A stretch of 64,000 nt of DNA from Shinisaurus crocodilurus (lineage: Eukaryota > Chordata > Lepidosauria > Squamata > Shinisauridae), in assembly GCA_021292165.1 (NCBI GenBank), contig CM037880.1:225896467-225960466 (forward strand), written 5' to 3'. Position 1 is the first letter of the stretch. Every line of letters begins with the position of its first letter. The translations under genes were made by a program, and so were the position numbers. This document shows positions 43,611 to 53,260 of the stretch, in pieces. The notes under the pieces were generated by a model, which had not been told where the DNA came from, ran no database searches, and worked only from the letters and a program-made list of their open reading frames with translations.

Positions 43611-45088
43611 GAGAGCGGCAGGAAAAGAGAGAGAGACAGGGAGAGGTTAGACAGGGAAGAGAGCCCCGCAAGTGTCCCGAGCACAGGGGGGCAAAGGGCA
43701 CACTGTGGATGGCTGGCGCCAGTCAGCCCCTTGTGCCCCTGCCGCCAGGCTGGCATGTCTAACCCCGGGGAGGCTGCAGGGGCCCAGAGCGGAGGCCGCC
43801 CCGATGCCCTCTGGAGGGGCTCAACCCCTCGCCCGAAGTGGCCGTCTGCAGAAGGAGAGAGTCCCGGCCGTTCGCTCGGAGCCATGAGTAAAGGGTGGGC
43901 CATCTGAGGAAGGGGGAGTTCTGGGGTCCAGAGCACAGCCCCTCCAGAGGGGCCTACACACCAGAGGCGCCCAAACCCGCTGGTCAGACATACCACGTGG
44001 CTGGGGGCGCCAGCTGGACACCTGGCAGCTTCCTGGCCTTCAGAAAGGCCACGGCTGTTGAGGGCAGGGAGACCAGGGGAGCTGGGGGAGCCAGGCAGGA
44101 CTCATAGTGCGGCCAGCCCTACTCGGGGGTGCGTGTGTGTGTGTGTGTGTGTGGTGTGTGAAAACTGGGGGTGGGCCGAGGGCTACTAAGAAGGGGAGGT
44201 GGCAGCAGCCAACAGGCACCCCCACTCACAAGCCAGGTCCTGCTTGTCTGCCTCCCCCTCCCAGGGGCCTTCCCCAATCTCCCCTCCCCTCCTACAGCCT
44301 GCCGTGCCTCCCCCCACCCCCCCCGACACACACGACTCCCACAGAGCGCACAGCACTGTTCCCAAGAAGCGGGGCTGCTTCTGCTCCCACACAGGCCGAG
44401 TCTCCAAGACGCAAGACCAACTGGGCCCCAGATCAAGCGTGCCCCCCCTCCGTGCTCCCTGCAGCGCACGTGCAAGGGTGTGAACATGGAGGATCGGGCG
44501 CTCCGGGGGGGGGGATCTTAGTTTTGGGGCTTGCAGTGAAGCGCATGTGGCTGGGGCAGCCAGGGAGGACCACCCAAGGCAGGGGGCGGGGGCGGGTGGC
44601 CCGAAGGGGCCCTAGCGGACGGGCCTCCAGGCTGCCCAGGAGAACCACGCCCACGTTCGGGGCAAGGCGAGGGTGGGAGGCAGGCTCCAAGAGGCCTGCG
44701 GACCCAAAGGCGGGGGGGGGGGATCCACCACGTGGCTAGGTGGCTCCAGCAGCAGGCATCACAGGACTGGGGGGGAGCGGCCCACGCCCAAGAGCCCCGC
44801 CCAGCGCCCCGCCCGTGGCAAGTTCCTGCGCCAGGGGCTGGCATAATAGGCCCATTCAGAACAGGGGCTCTCCGCAGCAGGGGAAGGAAGCGGGGTGTCT
44901 CGGATCTGAGCTGGGATATTGTTTGCCCCAGGGAAGCTGGGTGGGGAGGGGGGACAGGCGGTCCCACCGGCCCTCCCGAGTCCTGGGACAAGCTGACACT
45001 GCCCCGCCCGCCACGCATCCACTTGAGGCTTGGGGCTGCCGCTGAGGCCATCCTGCCCACTCGGAGGCGGCACAGCAGCCGAGCTCAC
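43291..45088 (-). other. PLEC: PLEC intron 2, part retained right of the gap
   Basis: GC-rich intronic sequence downstream of exon 2 on the minus strand. Contains (TGGA)n at 43291-43309, (GA)n at 43574-43608 and (GT)n at 44133-44156. No further plectin exon was found in this stretch. Several long open frames on both strands overlap and lack motifs. Confidence 0.6.
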
Positions 45089-45150
45089 CTTGATGAGGTG
45101 CTTGTTGACCCATTTGGTGAAGGTTTTCTTCTGGACCCGATCTCGTTCAT
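45089..45150 (-). CDS. PLEC: Plectin exon 2 (start of the actin-binding domain)
   Basis: Plectin is a giant cytolinker that ties intermediate filaments to actin, hemidesmosomes, Z-disks and organelles. This 62-nt exon follows CTCTTGCAG and ends before GTGAGCTC. With one G supplied by the first exon it encodes 21 residues, DERDRVQKKTF then TKWVNKHLIK, the first helix of the first calponin-homology domain. MACF1 and dystonin share most of this motif, but the final LIK and the upstream first exons identify plectin. All alternative first exons in the window splice into it in phase 1, and it leaves in phase 0. Confidence 0.93.
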
Positions 45151-47767
45151 CTGCAAGAGAGGAGAGGCTCGCGTGAGCAGGGCCTCTGGGGCAGAGAGGT
45201 GGGCATGGATCTCCCCACATGGGGGGGGGGGAGGGAGAGAAGGAGAGAGGCGGCAGGCGCGGCCGCAGCCAGGCCCCAGGGAAGCCTCTCGTGACTCATC
45301 GGATGGGACAGGAAGGAAGCGTCGGTGTGAGTCAGGCCCGGTGCCAGCCTCTTGCAGCACCACAGGACCCGTTGGGAGGCCTGGCACAAGCCAGCGCCAG
45401 CAGAACTTTCCGTTATGGGGCTATGGGGCAATGGGGCACTGGAGCCCCAAATGGCGGGGGGGCAGCGGCTGGAGCACATGCTCCGAAGGGCACAGCCTTC
45501 CCCATGTGCCCCAGCCCCACATGTGCAACTGCCCCACAACCATCGGTGCCACGCCCAAAGATGACATGACACAATGGATTAACAAACGAACACCATTTCC
45601 GTTTTTTCCCAAGCACAAGAGAAGTCCTTGTGAAAAAAAATGGGTGCCTCCCCCGCCCCACTAATTTCTTCTCTGGCTCCCCTCGGGCCCCTCTCGTCTC
45701 CAGCCCAGCAGGGCACGTGGGAAATCGCTGCTTCCAGCTATCCTGACCCGGAGGAGAGGAGGGCAGTCAGAACGGGCCAGCCCGGCTGCTGCCTCTCAGG
45801 GAAAGGAGGCCTGCCGGGACAATCAACCCTCCCACCCACCACCTGCATGGACCGCCCAGGAGGGGCCACTTGAAAAAGGCTGGCATCGCCCCCTGGGGAG
45901 GCCAGTAACCCCCCACCCCAGGAGCCTTTGGACCGAGCCAATTTGTGGGGCAGCCAGGGAGCGCCAGAGGCATGCCCCCCACACCCCATAGCCAGAAAGC
46001 ACTCCCCACCCCCTGCCTCCCAAGGGCGGTCGGCCAAGCCGGGCTTCACCGAGAAGTGGTTTTATGGTAGCATGAGTGTGCCGTGCTCTGGGTTTTATGC
46101 CTCTTGCACACTGCCCGGCTATCTTAGGGTCAAAGGTAGGTTAAAATACTTAGAATAAAGTGATATCTCTGGGAAGACAGGGTGAGGGGCAGCCTTGACC
46201 CCAGCCCCCACAAGCAGAAGCTGGAACGGAGTGGGGACACTCTGGCCCACCCAGGCCTGGCTCCTGTGCGCGCCCGCTGATGCGGCTCATCCGTGAGCAG
46301 ATGGGCCAGAGGGGGGCTGCCCAGGGAGGCGCGCGCACGTGCGTGCGTGCGTGTGTGGGGGGGTCTCAATGAAGGAAACAGGCAGCCACCCTGATCAGTG
46401 ACCCTGCAGCAGGGTGGGCACACATGGGGGGGGCTGCTGGGCAGCTGACAGGGCTGTGGGAGGGGCCGTGGCTCAGCGGCAGAGCCCCCCCCCCCCCCCG
46501 GCCTGCAGAAGGTCCTCCCCAGTGCAACCCCCAACTTCTCCAGGCAGGGCTAGGAAAGGGTCCTGCCGGGAACCCTGGAGAGCTGCTACCGGCCTCTGCA
46601 GACAGTGCTGGCTGCACAGACCAAGGAGCGTCGGAATCAGGACGGGGGTGGGTGGGGGGTGGAGCACCAGCCCCCTCCTCAAAGCCACTGTCCACCCTGA
46701 GGGGTCTCCGGGAGGCAAGGTCCCCTTCCCCAGGCCTGCTGCAATGGCCCAGTCCCCACGTGGCTGGTTGCCCGTTCGGACGGGCGGCTGTATGTGTGGG
46801 GGTGGCCCGTCTTCTCTGGCTCCCGCTCTGGCTACACGCTGGGATTTGCCCAGTGGCAGCCGCAGCCAAGCCCCACACGCCCCAGCAAGGATCCATGTAA
46901 ACACACGCAGACCTGCCCCTCCTCACCCCACCCCACCCCACCCCACCCCACCTGGGAATGTTCAGGGAGCGCCCACCCAGCCCCGGCCTCTGGTGGGGGG
47001 CTTGCAGCCAGCAAGGCCTCCCTTTGCTCCCCTTCTTGGCTGGTAACCTGCAGCCTTTGCCTCTCGGCTCTGCCTGCCGCCCAGGTACGGAAGTGCCCTG
47101 CAGATGGGGGGGGGGGGGCTTCCACGCACTTTCAGGGATGAACAAGAGGATGTCTCAGCCACACATGGCAGGACTAGCAGTCCAAAGAGTTACCATGGTG
47201 ACAGAGAGAAATCCAACAGGTACAGTGATGTGAAGGAGCAAAAAGCAATGTCTGTTGAATTTCTGCCTGGCACACAGTAGACGCAGGAACCAAAAGCAAT
47301 GCAGCGGCCACAGTCTCCCCCGCGCACGTGGAACCAGGCAGGGCAGAGCACCTGGCCAAGAGTCTCAGCAGAGTTGCACCTGGGGGCCCAGCACGAGTGC
47401 TGCGGGGGGGGGGGGGAGCAGAGCAACGCAGCCAATCCTCGGAGGCTTGGGGTAAGCAGCTGGAGTGGAGAAGGTGCAGCCGAACACGGCCGCCAGACGC
47501 CTCCTCCCGGGAGCCCAGAGACACACACGCGCCCCTCTCGGAAGATTCCCCGCCCAAGAAGCATCCAGCGCCCCAAATCCCAGGCTCCGCCAAAGCCCCA
47601 ACAGCCTCGGAGAAGCGTGGGGAAGGACCTCAAGGATCAGCTCCGGCCCTTACCCGGGTTACAACGCCCAGCGCCCGCCGGGGAGACTGCTCCCGTCCCC
47701 TTAGCAGAGGAAGCGGGGGGGGGCTCCCAGGTGGACGGACGGACGGACACACACACACACCCCGTAC
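45151..47767 (-). other. PLEC: PLEC intron between exons 1a and 2
   Basis: Non-coding GC-rich sequence. It includes a plus-strand tRNA-derived SINE (46453-46650), a CACCC repeat (46926-46950), (GCGT)n near 46335-46358 and several G homopolymers. No alternative first exon with a phase-1 donor was recognised here. Confidence 0.6.
46453..46650 (+). mobile_element. tRNA-derived SINE, second family
   Basis: The head AGGGGCCGTGGCTCAGCGGC, a B-box region around AGTGCAACCCCCAAC, then CCCTGGAGAGCTGCTACCGG and CAGACAGTGCTGGCTG; the tail is lost. The A-box region is damaged by a C homopolymer (46486-46499). Same family as 36488-36656. Confidence 0.65.
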
Positions 47768-48350
47768 CTTTCTTGCCCTCGGAAGCGCGCAGGACGGCTT
47801 TGTACAGGTTGTCTTCGGAGCCGGCCCTCTCCTCCCCCATCGCCACCGCGGGGGGGCCACCGGCTCCCTCCCGGCTGCGCAGCCTTTGCCGGGACATGAG
47901 GGGGGGGGGGCTGCCCTGCCTGGCACAGCCTCTGACCGGGCGCGGGAGGACAACGCTCTCTGGGCTGCTGCCGGACAGCGCTTGCTCGGCCAAGCCCAAC
48001 ACGCCCTGCCGCTGCTGCTGCTGCCGCCGCCGCCGCTGCTCTCGCGCACCGGATGCCGCCAGCCCGCTGCCTGAGTGAGCCCTGCCCAAGCCGGGCCTGG
48101 CTTTGGCCTCCTCCCCCGGCCCTCCCTCCTGGGGCTGGGCTGGGCAGGGCAGCAGGGAGGGACCTGGATTTCCCCCTGCCCCCCTCCAGCCCAGGCAGGA
48201 AACCTCAGCGCTTCCTGGCAACTTAACCACTTCCATGCCAGCCCTCCCGGGGCCTGGACGGAGCGCAGGAAGAACGGGAGCCAGCCCCAATCCTTCTCAA
48301 ACCCGACGCAGGCAGCAGCCTCAGGTGTGCTCCCGCGTCTGAACCCCAGC
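47300..48350. promoter_or_regulatory. PLEC: CpG island at the plectin 1a first exon
   Basis: Dense CpG around and upstream (to the right) of the 1a start codon, with runs such as GCCGCCGCCGCCGCTGC near 48027-48042. Probable promoter of the 1a transcript. No TATA box was seen. The exact transcription start cannot be placed from sequence. Confidence 0.65.
47768..47897 (-). CDS. PLEC: Plectin alternative first coding exon 1a
   Basis: Coding from the ATG at 47897-47895 to a GTACGG donor at 47767, 43 codons plus one base. The C-terminal half SEDNLYKAVLRASEGKK is the hallmark of the plectin 1a N-terminus, and the start MSRQRLRSREG resembles the mammalian one. The middle (GAGGPPAVAMGEERAG) is an Ala/Gly-rich stretch that differs from mammals. 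Exon 1a marks the isoform that links keratins to hemidesmosomal integrin in epithelia. The last G joins AT of exon 2 to make Asp. A second in-frame ATG lies at codon 20. Confidence 0.93.
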
Positions 48351-49238
48351 AAAGCCCCCCCCCCCAGACAGAGACTCTACCACTCGCCCAATACCCAGCC
48401 AGGAGGCAGCCCAGCGACACCCACCACCACCACAAGAGGCACTGCCAGCGTGGAGGGGCATCTGCCCCTTCATCTGGTGGTGGAGAACAGGAAAGAGTTC
48501 TTCTTTCAACGCTTTTAAGTTACCACGGGAGCCACCATCAGTTGCCCTGGTGTGAAGTAGGCAGCCTGTTGGAACTGCTCCCTGAACTGGCGTGGGACCC
48601 CTTTGTAGTGGGGTCACTCAACTACGAAGCTCCCCAGGCAGCCTTGGCGAAGCAACCCTCTCTGGGCCTAGCCTACCTAACAGGGTTGCTGTGAATGGAA
48701 CAGACCCCACCCCCCACCCGAGTGCCTTGTCGGAAGGGCAGCGTGTGGGCAAGACGGAGCCGGGGGTGCAGCCACGCCTCCCAGCACCCGCCAGAGCAGG
48801 CGGCTGCCCGCAGCTCCTCCACCGCAGCAGCACAGGGGAAACCAGCCCAGCTCCGCAGGCAGCGGCCCGGCCCACTTGCACAGGGCTGGGTTCGACACTG
48901 CTCGGCCCGGCCTCCCGGGGGGGGGGGGGAGAGGCAGGTGGGCACCACTGGAGCAGACACAGAGACCTCCTCCTCCAGGCCAGGGTGCAGCCTGGGCCTT
49001 GCGCGGGTGGAAAGTGCTGTGGCGGTGGAGGCAGGCCTGTGACTCACCCGCTCCGCAGACACGCCCAACTTATGGCCATGAGCAGGTGGGAGAGTTCACG
49101 CACCCGCCCTCCAACCGCCTCCCGTCTTGCTCTGGAGGTGCACTGCCAGGTGTGGACATGCGAGGTGGCACGGTTAACCTTGCAGGGGACACTGGAGAAG
49201 AGGGACAGACCTTGAACCCGAGCCTGTTCCTCTGATTT
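47898..49238 (-). other. PLEC intergenic/intronic sequence between first exons
   Basis: GC-rich sequence with CpG decline after 48350. Many overlapping long frames, none with motifs. G/C homopolymers are at 48357-48365 and 48919-48928. Nothing further was recognised. Confidence 0.5.
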
Positions 49239-49246
49239 GCCTAGTT

Positions 49247-49897
49247 CAGTGATCATAGAATCATAGAATCATAGAAAAGTAGAGTTGGAAGGGGCCTACA
49301 AGGCCATCGAGTCCAACCCCCTGCTCAATGCAGGAATCTAGGTCAAAGCATCCCTGACAGATGGCTGTCCAGCTGCACCTTGAATGCCTCCAGAGTGGGA
49401 GAGCCCACAACCTCCCTAGGTAGTTGATTCCATTGTCTTATTGCTCTGACAGTCAGGAAATTTTTCCTGATGTTTAGGTGATGGTGAACCTTTTTGAGCC
49501 CGAGTGCCCAAACTGCAACACAAAACCAACTTATTTATTTCAAAGTGCCTTAAATTTGGCAGGAAGGAGGAGGGGGCACTAGCTAATCGCGCCCCGCTCT
49601 GTCTCAGGGCATGGCTCTTCACCAGGCGCACAAAGATTCGGGCGTGCGCATGCTTCTGTGCTGTCTGTTCAGTTAGAAGGTGGGCTGGGTGCCTGCGCAG
49701 TCCGCTTCTGGGGGTTGAGATGTTGGAGTGTGCCTGCCTGTGGAGGCCAGCGAGGAATGAGTGGAGAGGATGGAAACCCGAGGCTGAATGCAGAAGGGGA
49801 CGGTCTTTTCGCAATCTGGCGACCAATGGCTCGAGTGCCCACAGAGAGGTCCCTGCGTGCCAGCTGTGGCACCCGTGCCATAGGTTCGCCATCACTG
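49247..49897. mobile_element. Non-autonomous hAT element with intact 8-bp duplication
   Basis: Flanked by perfect 8-bp direct repeats GCCTAGTT at 49239-49246 and 49898-49905. Terminal inverted repeats are CAGTGATGG(T/C)GAACC: the left one is split by a CR1 insertion after CAGTGAT (49247-49253), and the right one ends at 49897. The interior contains GTGCCAGCTGTGGCACCCGT and TGCGCATGCTTCTGTGC, no transposase. The overlapping frames at 49416-50280 are not genes. Confidence 0.9.
49254..49477 (-). mobile_element. CR1 3'-end fragment nested in the hAT end
   Basis: A 224-bp CR1 tail piece (complement of the 3' end of 20424-23277) flanked by GTGAT at 49249-49253 and 49478-49482. It lies exactly inside the left inverted repeat of the hAT element, so it inserted later. 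It is heavily 5'-truncated. Confidence 0.88.
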
Positions 49898-49905
49898 GCC
49901 TAGTT

Positions 49906-51481
49906 GGACCTCAGCTCCCCGCCCCCAGGCAGAGGCTGGGAGAGCCACAAGGTGCTGTGAGGGTGTGTGTAGAGCACTGGGCCGGCCCCCTCCCCCACCG
50001 CAGGAAGCAAGCATGCCTGGGAGGGAGCAGAGAGAGATGCAGGGCAAAGGCTGCTGGGAGGGAGCGGGGGGGGGGGGGGCAAAGGCTGCTGGTGCCGCCC
50101 CCCCACTCCTCCCCCAGCTGTGCATTCCAGAGCGCCAGGCCCAGGCCCCGCCTGGCTGCCCAGAAGCAGAGTTGGGCTGGGTCCCAGAGCACCAAAGGAA
50201 TGCGCAGCACAACAGTTTCGAAACCACAGAGTCGTTCCAGCTGCCACCCGACACATCTGGGCCAAGGAACAGCAGGCTGACGCCAGCGCACGTCAGCGAG
50301 GTGGGGCCAAAGCCCAGGCTGAGTCACATCCCCACCAGGGGGCAGGGGCTGTGGGGCAGTTCCCTCAACTCGGGAAGTGGGGGAGGGGACGCAAACATCC
50401 TTTCGTTGGGCCAGAGGGGAAGCCTCTGGCCAAATTCGCAGGAGGCGGGGCAGCTTCTGGGATGAGCTGGAGATGGCTGTTTGCACTCACTGTGGTTTCT
50501 CAGTTGTGCCCCACCCCACAGGCCGGCCCTCCCTGGGCAAACTCGGGAGTCCCCAACGAAGGGCAGAACAAACAAGGCCTCCAGCAGGCAGCGGGGGGGG
50601 GGGGCACAGCCGAGGTGATGCAGGGCCACTCTGTGGCCCCCACTCCTCCCCCAGAGGACAAACAGGAACTGGGGTGCAGGCTCAGGGCCCCTCTGGCCAG
50701 AGGCCTCTGCTGCCTTTGGCCCAACACTGAGGAAAGAAGGGGCTTTCCAAAAAGATTCTACCGAAGCAGCTACTCGTAAGAAGAGCCCTTAAGCTGGATC
50801 AGGCCCAACCAGAGGTGTTGGGGAAATCCGCAATGAATTCAGAGGAGTTCAGATTTCTGTGAATCCGACCGGCGGATCCCATGGCAGGCCGGCTTTTGCC
50901 GAGCCATGCGGGTCCCGCTGACTTGCAGACCCGTTTTTTCACTTTTGGGGGGGGGGGCGGGGACTCACAAATTCACCTTAGCACAAGCAGAACAAAAATC
51001 CAGTTTAAAAAAATCTGATTTCATCAATGAGTGGAGGGCATTACTATTATACGCAGCATCATGAATGTACAAAAGGCAGACCCCCACCCCAAGAAACTGG
51101 ATATAACCCCACCACCGTTTACACTTCCTCTCCTTTCTCTGTTGCCTCCCACGCATCAAATTCCGCAGTGTAAGTTCCTCAGGGCTGGGATCCGTCTTCC
51201 TGATTTTTGTAAAGCGGCATGCAGAGCACTATTCTATATAAATAAAGTGGGTGGAAGAAGTTCCAGCATCATTTGCTTCTTATAGCAAGTTTCCAGCCCT
51301 CGTGCCTACAAAGACCAGCTCAGAAGTGTGTGTGCAAAATGTCTGGGTGAACTCTCAAGACACGTCAGAAGAGTTGCTGAAAACGCTCTCCAGCAGGCGT
51401 GTGCGCGTGTGTGTGCGGGGGAGGGGGGGTTTCCAGTGAGTAAGTCCTCCACTCTCCCTGCGATGGTGAGCAGAAAGAAAA
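49906..51481 (-). other. PLEC: PLEC intronic sequence
   Basis: No exon was recognised. A + strand CTCF-core match is at 50332-50345, a short CR1/L3-like 3' end at 50770-50815 (AAGAAGAGCC, GGATCAGGCCC), and a degenerate palindromic stretch at 50820-51030. Several G-runs of ten or more. Confidence 0.5.
50332..50345 (+). promoter_or_regulatory. CTCF-core match
   Basis: CCACCAGGGGGCAG matches the 14-position core CCASYAGRKGGCRS. It lies between the first-exon promoters of plectin. Inference from sequence only. Confidence 0.45.
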
Positions 51482-51640
51482 CATAAGAAGAGCCCCGCTG
51501 GATCAGACCAAGGGTCCTTCTAGTCCAGCATTCTGATCATACAGTAGCCAACCAGCTGCCCACAGGAAACCCACAAGCAGGGCATGAGCGCTACATCCCA
51601 TGTTCCCCGGCAACAGGTGTGCAGAGGCATCCTGCTTGAT
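51482..51640 (-). mobile_element. CR1/L3-like retroelement 3' end
   Basis: The minus strand reads CATGCCCTGCTTGTGGGTTT, GGCAGCTGGTTGGCTACTGT, GGACTAGAAGGACCCTTGGT and GATCCAGCGGGGCTCTTCTT, a common reptile repeat end. Related pieces are at 5640-5694, 50770-50815, 58370-58510 and 63860-64000. Confidence 0.6.
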
Positions 51641-51899
51641 CCAGTTGACCGTGGCACTTTTGCCCCTTGTAGCAGACACGATGCCGTCCTTCCTCCCTTG
51701 CCTTGCTGCCGGGTGAGAGCGGCCTGCTGAGGGCATGTCGAGAGGGGTCCTACCGGCAGCCTTGCAGAACTCCCCTCCGGGACGCTTGCCAAAGCCTGAG
51801 CATGAACATTGCCGGCACACCAGGTAAGGGAGCCCTCCTCTTCCCTCGGGCGTTTTGCCAACCAGAGCCAAGCCGTGGCAGGGGAAAGTTTTATTGCAG

Positions 51900-53260
51900 C
51901 GTCTGGTCAGTGCAGCCCTGCAATTAAAGAGAGCGGGGATGCCGCCCCTTGCTCTCCTCCCAGGGTGTGCACGCGGCTCCTCCTCTGCCCCTTCCCAGCC
52001 GCCCGGGCAAGGGAGGGGGACGGGACGTGCAGCCGCCGGCCACGCGTGCGCGCTGCTTCACGAGGCTGGCTCCAGCCCTTTGCGCGGGGGCTCAGCGGGG
52101 CCTCGGCTTGCGGGGCTCGGGGGGGGGGGCTTTCCTTCTTCCCGGCTTGACTGCCTGCAATTCTCGGGCCCGCATTTCTGAGGGACGCCCAGGGCTCGCC
52201 AAGGCCACCTCCCGAGCGCGGGGGGGGGGAGGCCTGCGCGGGGCCAAGCGCGCCCGCCTCTGCCCCGGCAGCTCGCGGGGCCGCCCGGCCGGGCCCGGAC
52301 CAAGAGCAGGCAGCTTGGCCGGCCCCTCGGGGCGGGGACTCCCTGCTCTGAGGCCGAGCGAGTGCGCACGCGTGACTGTCAAGCCCTTCGATCGAGGCGC
52401 CGTTGCCGCGGAGACGGCCCAGGCACCGCCCCCGTTAACCCTTGGCCGCCCGCGGCCGACGAGGCGAGCGACCCTCGCGGCGGGGAGGGCCGTGCCAGGT
52501 GGGGCTGCGTCTCTCTCGCCCGCCCGGCCGCCCCGCTTCTCCCTCGCCGGCTCCCTCCGTACCTGCACAGCAGAGCTGGCCGTAGAGGCGGCGCTGACGG
52601 TGGTGCTCGGGCGCGCTCAGCCACTCCGAGCCGTCCAGCAGCACCGCCCGCTTGTAGGCGAAGTAGGCGGCCACCGAGGACGGCTCCGCCATCGCCGCGC
52701 CACCGCCGGCCAGGGCAAGCCCGCCACCCGCTGTCGCTGCCTCCTGCTCGGCGCCTACGAAGCCGCGGGCCGCTCCGGCTGCAGGAAGCCAAGCGGGCCG
52801 CCCCGCCCCGCGCCCGCCCCTCGGCGCAGCCACAGGCCGGGCTGCCGGAGCGGCGCGCCGGGCATGGCGCCCGCTCGAAGACGCGCGCCCACACGGACCA
52901 CCAGGCGGAGCGGCCGCCCGCCGCCCCCCGCAGACGCTGCCCGGCGTCGAAGCTCGCCCGCGCGCGAGGGGCACTGCGGGAGTCCGTAGAGCCGCCACTG
53001 CGCCAGGACCCCGAAGCGGCCTGCGGGGGGGGGGGGCGGGCTGGAGGGTGCTTATGTATTTTTATTTATGTATTCATTTTATATCCGCCTATACACAAAT
53101 GCCCTAGGCGACAATTTGCTTCTCCTCCAGGCGCAGACGGGCGGCGGGGCGGGGTCCCACAGAATTGAAGGGGAAGCCCAGAGGCCATCCAGCCGAACCC
53201 TCCACCTGAACGCTGCGCGCTTGGCCGAAGCCTGCCCCGCGACCCCCTTCCCTGCCCCCA
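51900..53260. promoter_or_regulatory. CpG island at the 52563-52692 first exon
   Basis: One of the densest CpG stretches in the window, centred on the candidate exon. Contains GC boxes and an AAGGGTTAACGGGGGCGG-type stretch (complement of 52428-52444). Frames of up to 346 residues on both strands arise from the lack of AT-rich stops and have no motif. Confidence 0.65.
52563..52692 (-). CDS. Candidate alternative first coding exon, probably of plectin
   Basis: From the ATG at 52692-52690 the frame encodes 43 residues, MAEPSSVAAYFAYKRAVLL then DGSEWLSAPEHHRQRRLYG, QLCCA, and ends in G before a GTACGG donor. The context GCGGCGATGG is a good start context and an island surrounds it. The phase-1 end is the same as in exons 1a, 1b and 1d, so splicing to exon 2 gives Asp in frame. 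I do not recognise the peptide as a named plectin isoform with certainty. The frame stays open upstream to 52998, so a longer N-terminus cannot be excluded. It could instead be the first exon of a different minus-strand gene. Confidence 0.6.

Noticed and set aside
43124..43996. 290-residue frame across the gap
   Set aside because: It reads through 100 N and low-complexity (CT)n; it is an artefact.
43291..45088. Plectin exon 3 (rest of first CH domain) right of the gap
   Set aside because: No minus-strand frame with an ISDLYEDLRDG-type motif was found between the gap and exon 2.
45885..45905. Possible CTCF site around CCCCAGGGGGCG (minus strand)
   Set aside because: Two mismatches to the core consensus.
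46366..48352. Overlapping frames of 210-259 residues near exon 1a
   Set aside because: Only the short segment 47768-47897 on the minus strand matches plectin; the rest has no homology signal.
51949..53168. Frames of 346 and 268 residues on the plus strand
   Set aside because: They are antisense to the candidate plectin-type first exon and consist of CpG-driven Arg/Pro/Ala runs.
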